The position numbers and the translations under genes were made by a program. Of a DNA stretch of 64,000 nucleotides, positions 1 to 9,400 are shown in pieces (the first letter of the stretch is position 1; every line of letters starts with the position of its first letter). Below the pieces are notes generated by a model that saw only the letters and a list, made by a program, of their open reading frames with translations, had not been told where the DNA came from and did no database searches. The DNA comes from Euglena gracilis (taxonomy: Eukaryota > Euglenida > Euglenophyceae > Euglenales): contig CP154954.1 of NCBI GenBank assembly GCA_039621445.1, positions 51,315,847 to 51,379,846 of the forward strand. Direction: 5' to 3'.

Positions 1-1020
1 GAGAAACGCCCCTCCGCAACCACTGGCCCGAAGCCATGAGGGAGCCTCGGACCGCGGGACGGCGAGCAGGGCTAGCAGGCCGCCGTGTACGGGTTGGAGT
101 TGTTGAAGGCGATACCCGCTGTGGAAGGCGATGCCGACAGATCCCGCCGCCTTCTTCAGGGCCGCCATGGCCGTTTTCACCAGGTCCCGCTGCCGCACAG
201 CAGGCGGGAGGTCAAATTCTGCACGCAGGAGTTCCAGCTGGTTGGGCTCCGGCTCGGGCGGCCGGCCGCGGAGCCAGCGGCCGGTGGGCGGGAGAGGGAC
301 CTCCACCCGACGAAGACTGACGGTGGCCAGCACCTTGTTCCTCGGGAGATATGCTGCTTCCCACTGCGAGGGCGGCAACTGGCGCTCGTCGGCGGGCACG
401 CGGCGCAGGCGGGGACGCTCGCCCACCAGGGCCACCTGCACCTCCAGGGACGGGTCATCCAGGAGGGCAGCGGCCTGCGGGATCAGAGACCGCAGGGAGG
501 CGGCGTCGAGGTTTTCGGGACACTTGTCCCGCGGTAAGACTGCACAGACGGTGAACACGGTCGCCGCGTCCTCCAGGCCCACCTGGAAGTGGACCCTCTC
601 CAGCCAGACCGCAAGATGGGGCCGTGGTGGGACAAACACATGGCAGGGCCCGTCCGGGCCCCACCTCTTCGGAGAGTCGCGCCGCAGGGCGTCGGCATCC
701 TCCACGTGGGGCTTGGTGAGGAAGTCACCGCCGACCACCACCAGTGCGAGGTTGGGGATGATCTCCATGGCCAGCGCCGCCTGCCAGCCGGAGTCGAGCC
801 TGGTGTCGTAGACACGGATGGGGGTCTTGGGGTCCAGGGAGGCCGGCAGTTGCCAGCCATCCCGTCGAAGAGCTTCCGCTAGTTGGAGTTCTTGAAGCTC
901 CCGCGCAGACAGTCGCGCGGGCCGAGCAGATGTCCAAGACTGCTGAGGGCCGGCTCCTCGTTGAGCAGCCCGGGGGGGATTGCCGTGCAGCGCGTGCTGC
1001 AAGCGGTTCCGCGCTTTCCG
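1..1020 (-). CDS. Partial ORF1 of a second, diverged LINE copy
   Basis: The minus-strand frame with codons ending at plus positions 1, 4, 7... is open from about 1020 to the window edge (340 codons, no stop, no start). It is colinear with ORF1 at 2577-4955: KARNRLQHALHGNPP matches KARNRRQHALHGNPR, ELQELQLA matches QLQELQLA, RVYDTRLD is shared, VVGGDFLTKPHVEDADAL matches VVGGDFASGPDVVDADAL, VPPRPHL is shared, and LPRNKVL is shared. Codon-level divergence is high while the frame stays open, so it belongs to a different LINE subfamily rather than a recent duplicate. The 5' part of this ORF1 is missing because it is fused to the ORF2 of the neighbouring element. Confidence 0.8.
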
Positions 1021-2584
1021 GGAGGTCGTCCAAGTCCCGGACGGGGGCGGAGATGACGATCGGGGGGCGGCCATCTCGGCATGAGCCCCACGGAGCGTGG
1101 CGGTGGGAACTGGTGGGGGGGGGCAGGTTCTTCTGGTAGTTGCTCCGAACAAAGCAGGCAGCAGAATGCTGCATCCACTCTTGGAGGGCACTGTCGAGGG
1201 CGGAGCGGCGGGCGGCGGACGCTGTGGTGATGGCGCTGCGGAGGGCGGGGACGGTCGTGCGGGGTAGAGGGACACCGCGGGCGGCGAGGGAGTCTAGCAG
1301 GCGGACCCAAGGCCAGGGCCATGGGCCGGTGGAGGGCGGATGGGCGGAGAGGCACTCTAGTCGGTGCAGCTCGGCGAGTGTGCCGCGGAGGTGCAGCACC
1401 TTCACGGACTCGTAGGCGGGTCGGCGGTGGGGATTGCGCTGTGTCCAGCCTCCCGCCAGGCTGACCAGACGCCGCAGGGCCGCGTGGAGGGCGGCGGAGA
1501 GGGACTCGAGCGAGTGGCTGCGGTCGAGGGACAGGGCGGCCACCTCTGGCATGGCCTCCCAGGAGGCCAGGAGCTCGCTCCACTCGGAGGACTGCAGGAG
1601 GTCGGAGGAGGGGCCATACAGGAGGGGCGGCGGGCGGGCCACGGGAGGGCGCCAGTCCAAGCGGCCGGCGGAGAGGGACAGGGAGACGAAGGCCGGGGAG
1701 TGGCCCCCGTCGCGGAAGTCCGACTCCACGGAGGCGCCGCGGAGGAGGGACAGGGCGGCGTTGTTGGCGAGGACGAGGTCAATCCGGGAAGCCGCCACCT
1801 GCCCGGAGAGCTGCGGGGAATGGAAAGTCATCAGGAGGGGTTCGGGGAGGAGGGCGACATGGACGTCGGTCCACGGGGCTCCGGGACCCGTGAGGTGGGC
1901 CAGCAGGGGGCAGGGGGTTTGCTGGCGACCGCTGCGACTGCGGTAGTCCCGGGAGGGCAGCACGGAGCCGTTCCAGCCCCCCAGCAGCAGTGTGGGTACC
2001 TGCATGTCGAGGGAGTGGGAGAGCTCGCGGAAGGCGAGGTCGAAGCTGGCGCGCTCTGCCGACTGCCGATCCAGCGGGGCGTATACGGACATCAGCAGCA
2101 GACCGCGGGGAAGGTCGGGGCGTGGCGGGAGGGAGACAGCGTGCAGTCGCCGCATGGACACCAGGCGGCACCACGCGGGAAACTGGGGGACCATCGGGGA
2201 GACTGGGAGGCCGCTGCGGCAGAGAAAGCCCACTCCGACGGAGCGGGCGTGCTCGGAGTGCGCCAGCGGGGGTGCGGGGCGGCCGTGGTGCAGGTGAAGC
2301 TGCAGATGGCGGACGGTGGTGTGCGCTCGCTCGAGCAGCACAGGGGCGAGGTGGGTCTCCTGCACCGCGAGGATATCGAAGGCGAGGGAAGCCACCGCGG
2401 AAACCTTGGAGGGTGTCCAATGGGTCATGTTCCACGTGCCGATGCGGAGAAGGGGCGGACGGGAAGGGGCTGGCGGCGGGGCGGTGGCCGGGGAGGGCCG
2501 TGTGGTGCTCGACCCGGTGACACCGAGGGGTGCGACGGCCGGCTCCCGCCGGAGCCGGACGCCGGGGCAGACCGTCTCAGTCAT
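725..2584 (-). CDS. LINE ORF2, APE-type endonuclease domain, chimeric and lacking RT
   Basis: The frame starts at ATG 2584, 8 bp inside the end of ORF1. Residues about 46-303 form an endonuclease/exonuclease/phosphatase domain that would nick target DNA. Motifs in order: GTWNM (Asn52), QETHL (Glu76), SVYAP (Tyr168), LLLGGWNG (202-205), SRIDLVLAN (Asp269) and DGGHSPAF (His295). Two positions that are usually Asp are Gly: GGWN in place of GDWN/GDFN, and GGH in place of SDH. Residues 304 to about 518 are the linker expected before a reverse transcriptase. Near nt 1020 the sequence becomes the ORF1 of another LINE in a different frame, so the last 100 or so codons down to the stop at 725 are an out-of-frame artefact and RT is absent. 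It is probably non-functional. The endonuclease assignment is firm. Confidence 0.85.
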   Translation of the reverse strand: MTETVCPGVRLRREPAVAPLGVTGSSTTRPSPATAPPPAPSRPPLLRIGTWNMTHWTPSKVSAVASLAFDILAVQETHLAPVLLERAHTTVRHLQLHLHHGRPAPPLAHSEHARSVGVGFLCRSGLPVSPMVPQFPAWCRLVSMRRLHAVSLPPRPDLPRGLLLMSVYAPLDRQSAERASFDLAFRELSHSLDMQVPTLLLGGWNGSVLPSRDYRSRSGRQQTPCPLLAHLTGPGAPWTDVHVALLPEPLLMTFHSPQLSGQVAASRIDLVLANNAALSLLRGASVESDFRDGGHSPAFVSLSLSAGRLDWRPPVARPPPLLYGPSSDLLQSSEWSELLASWEAMPEVAALSLDRSHSLESLSAALHAALRRLVSLAGGWTQRNPHRRPAYESVKVLHLRGTLAELHRLECLSAHPPSTGPWPWPWVRLLDSLAARGVPLPRTTVPALRSAITTASAARRSALDSALQEWMQHSAACFVRSNYQKNLPPPTSSHRHAPWGSCRDGRPPIVISAPVRDLDDLPESAEPLAARAARQSPPGCSTRSRPSAVLDICSARATVCAGASRTPTSGSSSTGWLATAGLPGPQDPHPCLRHQARLRLAGGAGHGDHPQPRTGGGRR

Positions 2585-5000
2585 GGCGAGCCGCGCCCAC
2601 CGAAGCAGAGCGACGAGGCTGCTTCTGCTTGTCCTTCTCCGGCGTGGTCAGCACGGCGGGGTCGGTGGGACGTTTGGCGCCGGAGAGCGTGGCGGGGGTC
2701 ATCGGGGAGTCTCCGCCCAAGCCGGCGGCGATCGCCTCGTCTTGTGCAAGCAGGGCCTCTGCATCGAGCCGGTCGCGCACGTCGCCGGGGGTGGACAGCG
2801 GCCGCGTTGGGGAGAGGGGCTCGGATGGGTGGCCGGCGGGAGGAGAGGGCTCATAGGGGGGGACACTGAGGGGGCGCGGCAGGCGGCGGCCAGAGGATGT
2901 TGCGGCGGCGAGCTGTCGGCGGAGCGTGGCGTTCTCCTCCCGCAACGCAGCGAGCTGGCGTTGGAGGTTCTCCAAGGCGCGGCGCATCTCACGCAGCTCC
3001 GTCACGAGGCCGTCCGTCGCGGCGGACAGCGGAGGTGGCACTGGGGCGGCGGGTGGGGCCCGTGTGACCGGTGCTTCGGACGGTGCGAGTGCTTGCTGTC
3101 GCTGCGCCGCACGGCGCTCCTTCCGCGAAGCCGGGGGGCCGGGGGGCGGTCTTGCCGACGGGGACTGAGCCGACAGGGTTGGCCGTGCGGGTGGGGCGGC
3201 GGTGGGCACCGGGGCGGGGATCTTCCGAGCACCACCCCACGTTGAGGAGGGTGGCAGCGCAGAGGGGGTTGAGGTCGGCCGTGGTGTGGACCGTGGCGTA
3301 GAACGCGGCGGGGAAGATGCCGGGGTGAGCCGCGCTGCGCATGACCGTCCCCATCCGCCCGTGTCGAAGGAGAATTTTGCGGGGGTGCCCACCGCTTGGA
3401 CAAAAGCCGCTCGGCGGAACGGCCCGGCGGCGGCGAGGCGTGTCTGCAGCGGCTGCAAGCCCAGCTGGGCGAGCAGCGCCGGCAACTGGAAGACGTCGGC
3501 GTCTTCCAGGGGGCCGAGCCGCCACCAGGCCGCACCACGGACGGGGACGTGGACGTTGGCCTTCGCGTCACCGAGGAGGAAGCGGATCTGCGCCTCCAGC
3601 TCCGCCCGACCGGGACCTCCGACGATGCGGACGGCGACGTCCTTCTCCGAGGGTAGTAGGCCCGCGAAGCCCTCCATCTCGTGGAGCCTCACCCACAAAG
3701 CCGCCGCCTCCGCCCGGCGCCCGCGGAGCCACACCAGGTTGAAGTTGGAGCGATCGAGTGCCGGGGAGGTGTCAGCCGTCCAGAAGGGCCGCAGGAACAC
3801 CCCAGCGCATCCAGAGCCGCGCAGCCACCGTGCAGCCTCGGCCCGCGGCATGGCCAGGACGGCCGCCAAGCCCCCGTGGGTCAGCTGCACTTGTTGTAGG
3901 CGGTGTGCCGGGCCGAAGCCGAGGCCCATCGCCCCGGCCAGCTTCTCCAAAGCCCGGCGAGCTTCGCGTTCTACCTGTCGCTGGCGGGTCGTCGGGGGTG
4001 CTACAAACTCCACCCGCAGGAGCTCCACGGCAGAGGGCTCAGGGTCAGGGAGCTGTCCGCGGATCCACGTACCGCGCAGCAAGGGGCGGTCGGCGCCAGC
4101 ACGGCGCACCCGCAGGGCCATGAGGACCTTATTCCGGGGAAGGAACGCAGATTCCCAGGACGGCGGGGGGAGCTGCCGGGAGTCCGCGGGCACGCGGCGG
4201 ATGGGGGCCCGCTCACCCACGGCGACGACGTCCACGGCCAGCTGCGGGTCGTCGAAGAGGGCGACGGCCTGGGGGAGGAGGTTGCGGAGGGTGTCCGCGT
4301 TCAGCTCGGCTGGGCACCGCCGGCGTTCCACCACCGCGAGGACAGAGACGACGGACGCGGCGTCCTCCAACGGGATCTGCAACCGCACCCGTTCCAGCCA
4401 CTTCTCCAAGTGGGGGCGCGGTGGCACCAGCAGCAGATGGGCCCCACCGGGGCCCCAGGGTCGGGCCACCGACGTCTGCAAGGCGTCGGCATCCACGACA
4501 TCCGGTCCAGAAGCGAAATCGCCACCGACTACTCGCAGGCCCTGCAGATCCACCATCTGGCCGGACTCGAGGTCTCGGGCCAGCCCTCGGAGCCACTCCG
4601 GGTCCAGTCGCGTGTCGTACACGCGGACCGCCGCATCGGGGGCAACTGAGGCGGGTAGGGTCCAGCCGGCAGCGCGTAGAGTCGCCGCCAGCTGAAGCTC
4701 CTGCAGCTGCCGCGGCTCCAAGCGCAAGGCAGACGCGGGTGTGGGAGTTCGGCGTACCCCGAGGCGGTCTCCGCGGGGGTTCCCATGCAGGGCGTGCTGT
4801 CGGCGGTTGCGTGCCTTGGAGCTCATCGCCCACAAGACAGTCGCCGCCGAAGCCGGGTCGCCCCACCGCGCAGCCGCAGCGCAAGGGGGCAATCTCCATG
4901 GGGACAGCATGTCCTCGAGGAGCCGGTCAATGGGGTCAAAGGGGGTCAAGGTCATCAAGGGTGAGGGGGCTCCTTCGGGGCCGTGCAGCAAGACGCTGCA
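1021..5000 (-). mobile_element. Non-LTR retrotransposon (LINE), 3'-truncated
   Basis: Element bearing ORF1 (4955-2577) and the endonuclease half of ORF2. The 5' side runs directly into the (GTGGGT)n tract at about 5008, so any 5' UTR is very short or replaced by microsatellite. The 3' half (RT, 3' UTR, tail) is missing at the junction with the second LINE near 1020. No target-site duplication can be assessed because one end lies outside the window. It has the same orientation as the coiled-coil gene at 6.4-31 kb. Confidence 0.75.
2577..4955 (-). CDS. LINE ORF1 protein (792 aa)
   Basis: First ORF of a non-LTR retrotransposon, presumably an RNA-binding chaperone of the retrotransposition particle; that role is inferred from its position upstream of an endonuclease ORF. 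I chose the Met at 4955 because upstream the frame is pure microsatellite translation (HARTHART-type) and homology to the second copy lies downstream. A globular N-terminal part (about 1-550) has no motif I recognise. It is followed by a Pro/Ser/Ala-rich linker (about 552-632), a leucine-heptad coiled coil (about 648-690, core ELREMRRALENLQRQLAALR) and a basic tail (EKDKQKQPRR). No CCHC zinc knuckle or clear RRM was seen. The stop at 2577-2579 overlaps the ORF2 start. A colinear, diverged homologue fills 1-1020, which supports this as a real protein. Confidence 0.8.
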   Translation of the reverse strand: MTLTPFDPIDRLLEDMLSPWRLPPCAAAARWGDPASAATVLWAMSSKARNRRQHALHGNPRGDRLGVRRTPTPASALRLEPRQLQELQLAATLRAAGWTLPASVAPDAAVRVYDTRLDPEWLRGLARDLESGQMVDLQGLRVVGGDFASGPDVVDADALQTSVARPWGPGGAHLLLVPPRPHLEKWLERVRLQIPLEDAASVVSVLAVVERRRCPAELNADTLRNLLPQAVALFDDPQLAVDVVAVGERAPIRRVPADSRQLPPPSWESAFLPRNKVLMALRVRRAGADRPLLRGTWIRGQLPDPEPSAVELLRVEFVAPPTTRQRQVEREARRALEKLAGAMGLGFGPAHRLQQVQLTHGGLAAVLAMPRAEAARWLRGSGCAGVFLRPFWTADTSPALDRSNFNLVWLRGRRAEAAALWVRLHEMEGFAGLLPSEKDVAVRIVGGPGRAELEAQIRFLLGDAKANVHVPVRGAAWWRLGPLEDADVFQLPALLAQLGLQPLQTRLAAAGPFRRAAFVQAVGTPAKFSFDTGGWGRSCAARLTPASSPPRSTPRSTPRPTSTPSALPPSSTWGGARKIPAPVPTAAPPARPTLSAQSPSARPPPGPPASRKERRAAQRQQALAPSEAPVTRAPPAAPVPPPLSAATDGLVTELREMRRALENLQRQLAALREENATLRRQLAAATSSGRRLPRPLSVPPYEPSPPAGHPSEPLSPTRPLSTPGDVRDRLDAEALLAQDEAIAAGLGGDSPMTPATLSGAKRPTDPAVLTTPEKDKQKQPRRSASVGAARHD

Positions 5001-5007
5001 ACCATAC

Positions 5008-5162
5008 GTGGGTGTGGGTGTGGGTGTGGGTGTGGGTGTGGGTGTGGGTGTGGGTGTGGGTGTGGGTGTGGGTGTGGGTGTGGGTGTGGGTGTGGGTGTG
5101 GGTGTGGGTGTGGGTGTGGGTGTGGGTGTGGGTGTGGGTGTGGGTGTGGGTGTGGGTGTGGG

Positions 5163-5166
<4 letters not shown>
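5008..5166. repeat. (GTGGGT)n microsatellite
   Basis: About 26 nearly perfect hexamer copies directly upstream of LINE ORF1. Confidence 0.97.
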
Positions 5167-5675
<509 letters not shown>

Positions 5676-5718
<43 letters not shown>

Positions 5719-5779
5719 CGTGTGTGTGTTGTGGGGTGGGTGGGTGTGTGTGGGTGAGTGTGAGTGTGTGTGTGCGCGC

Positions 5780-5871
<92 letters not shown>

Positions 5872-5872
5872 A

Positions 5873-5905
<33 letters not shown>

Positions 5906-5951
5906 GCGTGCATGCGTGCGTGCGTGCGTGCGTGCGTGCGTGTGTGCGTAC

Positions 5952-5986
<35 letters not shown>

Positions 5987-6165
5987 GTGTTGCGGTGTGT
6001 TGTGCTGTGATGTGCTGTGCTGTGTTGTGTTGTGTTGTGTTGTGTTGTGTTGTGTTGTGTTGTGTTGCGTTGTGTTGTGTTGTGTTGTGTTGTGTTGCAT
6101 TGTGTTGCGCGTGTCTGTGTGGTGTGGTGTGTGTGCGGGTGGGTGGGTGTGTGTGTTGCGTTGCG
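5676..6165. repeat. (GT)n, (GTGC)n and (TTGTG)n mixed microsatellite
   Basis: Dinucleotide GT blocks alternate with CGTG blocks to about 5983. A TTGTG pentamer tract with single-base variants (TTGCG, CTGTG) follows to about 6165. All long frames across this region are repeat translation, not genes. Confidence 0.95.
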
Positions 6166-6358
6166 TTGTGCTGTGTTGAGTTCTGTTGTGTTTTGTTGTG
6201 TGTGTGGCCCACGTGGCACACAGCCTCAGTGTCACATACCTACCAACACAAATGTTCTCAAATGCCACATGACGTCCCACACAACAACTGTGCTGTGGTA
6301 TCCCCCTGCCGCCCACTCCACACCCCGGAAGTCTAAGAAAGCAAAAGGTCACCAACAC

Positions 6359-6442
6359 CTGGGAGGACTGCAGGCGGTCCTGCAGAGCTCCAAGTTCCTG
6401 CTCTGCCGCCACAGTGCGCTCCTGCCAGGCGGCAGTCTGCTC
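6359..6442 (-). CDS. Coiled-coil exon 17 (last one visible)
   Basis: 84 nt, phase 0 to 0, acceptor CGCACACAG, donor CAG|GTGTTG. Encodes [20 protein letters not shown] then QDRLQSSQ. No following exon is recognised before the window end. Confidence 0.72.
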
Positions 6443-9400
6443 CTGTGTGCGTGAGCGTGAGGTTGGCCCAATCGTCAAGCAACGACAAAAACGTTTGGAA
6501 AGGAATGAAAAGACTTCTCAATGGCCAAGGTGCGATATTTCGAACCCTTCCCCTTGCCAAATGCTCTTTCTATTCTTGCCCTAACTGCCCCCAAAATTTA
6601 GGTCACCCCTGAGAAACAGAGGCGAGATGCAGGCAAATGATGGAAGAACGATGGAGAAAGCAGCTCCGAGCGCCGAGGAATCCAACAAGCGTAAAAAACC
6701 TGGTTCAAATTGCTCTTCTTTTCAAAGATGCCAATGAAGTCAGACATGTGCTTTCGTCAAGAAATGTGCCAACTGCTTCCTTCGTTGGAAAAAGACACAA
6801 CTTTTTGGCCGCTTTATCCAAATTGAGGCAACACTTACCGCCGATCAGTAATCCCCCAGACAGATGGCTGAAACACAGGTTGCTTCATTGGGGGGGGGGG
6901 GGCAGTGAAAGACAATCTGCCACAGAACCAAACACCGAGGAATTCCAGTTCCTCCGCCTCCAATTCTCACAGCTGGCGGCGACGACGAAACTTCAAGCGC
7001 CGTTCATCAACAAAGTTCGTGCCAAGTTCGCCCCTCGAAACGCACATTACTGGACCAGGAGGGGTGGCGCTTGTGGAGGACTGGAGTGCACCTGGGCCTT
7101 GACCAACGCCTGCTGCGTCCCAGTCCACTGCTGCCGGAGGGCCTCCGCCTGCGAGGGGCGAGGGGCGGCGGCGGGGGCGGAGGGCCTGGGGCACCTCGAT
7201 CCCACCGAAACGTTTTGGTTTTCTTCTGCTGGAGGGGTGCTTCGTAGTAGGTCCATTCCGTAGAGCGTTCACCTGTTCCTCCGACTTCCGCCACAGCGCC
7301 CGGCTTTCCTCCAGCTCCGCCTTCAGGAGGGAGTCTCCTGCAGGAGGGGAGATCAGTGGCTCAGCAGAGCATTTCTGAGGGGTAACAGGAAAATGAGGCA
7401 GCCGAGAGGAAATGAATGCCTGGAAAACAAATGCTTTGAAGTCCTAAAAAACTGAGACACTTGTATATCCTGTGGCCAAAAAAAAACAGGACAACGAATG
7501 CATGTGGCCAGGAGATTCCAGCCAGCCTAACAAGCCAGTGTGATGCCCAGAGAAACTGGACGCTCAGAGGGCCACCGCAGAAACCTTCGGGGGTGCCTTG
7601 CGGTTGTTCTCCGAGTGGCAAGGGCCACACCGCGGGCCCCCTCCTTCAGCTGCAGGATGTCCGCCTTCCGCAGGCACTCCATGAGGCGGCCGCGCTCCCC
7701 CCGCACCTCCTCCAGCTCCTGCTGCAGCCGCCGCTCCGTCTCCAGCGCCTCCGCCTGCTGGCGCTGCAGTTCCTTGCAGTAGCCCGTCAGCCGCTGGTTG
7801 AGCTCCGTCGTCCGCCCCAGCTGCTCCTGCGCAGATGAGAGGTGGCCAGCGCCTGGGCGACACCAAATCTCCCAAACCTCGATGTCCGCATCTGAAGCCA
7901 TGCACGCATGCGCACGCGCGCGCACACACACGCGCGCGCGCGCGCATGCATGCACGCACACGCACACACACAACACCCACAAAAGCACGCACGGAAGCAC
8001 ACGCGCGCAATCATGCAGTACATCTGGCACGACACAGGCAAAGGCGTGCATGAGGCCCACCTCCAGCTGGGGTTGGCTCTTCGTGGCCAGGGCTTTTGCC
8101 TCCGGAGCGGAGCGGTGCCCCCCTCCCTGCGGAGGGCGAACGGCACCGCCCCGGGCGAACTGCTGCGTGATGGCCTGCAGCTTGCGGAGGAAGTCCTCCT
8201 GCTGGGCCGCCATCGCCCGGCGATGGCCGCTCGCCGCCTCCTCCTGCCACGGAGCGGCCCTCACCGCAACCCCCAGAGCTCCCCGCCCCCACTGGGCACA
8301 CATGCACCACAGAGACCAGAACAGCCCCAGGGGCACCCGGCCAATGAGGTGAGAACGACCCCAGAAGGGTTGGGCCCAGGCTGGATAATTTGAGCTGGCC
8401 GGAGAAGTCTGTTTTTTGTTGCTTTTCCCTTTTTTTGCTTTTCTCTTTTTGTTTTTGATTTGATTCTTGATTTTTTGATTTTTCTGGAAAAGTTTTTTTG
8501 CTGCCCATTTTCAACCCGTTTAGTGCCACCCATTTGTTGGCACCTTCCAAAAAAAAGTTCCACCGCAGTTCAGCCACTCTTCGGGCCGCTGGGCAGGAAG
8601 GAAAATGCCTCCACAGTGGCTCTGGGCTAGAAGTGTCTAAACCTATAAGCACGGGTGCGCTTATAGGCGGGGGGTGCGCTTCTATTTGGACCTGCGCGAT
8701 TTTTGTTGATTTCCTTTAGAAATGCCATCAAAATGGGGGATGTGCTCGTAGCGGACCCCCTAGGGGACCAAATAGGGGGGTGCGCTTTTATTTGGACCCT
8801 GCGCTTGTAGCGGTCCCATGCTTCTATTACGGGGGGTTTAGCACTTCCTGGGCCCCATCCCCCGGCAAGCAACCAATCACTGGAGGGCAAGACTTAGGAG
8901 CACATTCCATTGCAGAGGAATGCCGACCAGGATGCACCGCCACTGGCAGGGGGCACCACAAGTTTCCCCAAAGGCGCACAAACAATATTAAAACAAAAAA
9001 TTATAGAGGTCAAAGGTTCAGGCAATTCATCGATGCTTTTTTGTCACACAGAATATCAATGGTCAGGTGGGTTCATTTGTTCCGCTGGGGAGGACGGGAG
9101 CATCCAGCGTTGCTTATGCGCAACCAAACAAATTGGCAAAGGGCCGTTGTCTGAGCGAGCCAATTCCAGGGGATCAGGGGAAGGTTTGCTGCAGGGCAGT
9201 CCTTGACGGGAGAAAAAAACTTCCCATCCCAGCACATTCAATGAAAAATTCACAGGCAAAATGGTCCAAAAAATAACGTATTTTGGCAAAAATGGGTCGA
9301 TTTCGAGGGAAAAAGTTATCTCTGGCATCCTCACACCATCGCCCATCCACCCAAAACGTCAAAAAATGCGCTTTTTCCCGACGGTTTAATTTTAGACCCC

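Noticed and set aside
1364-2869. 500-aa plus-strand frame overlapping the LINE
   Set aside because: Antisense shadow of GC-rich ORF1/ORF2; no motif, and the minus-strand frames carry recognised domains.
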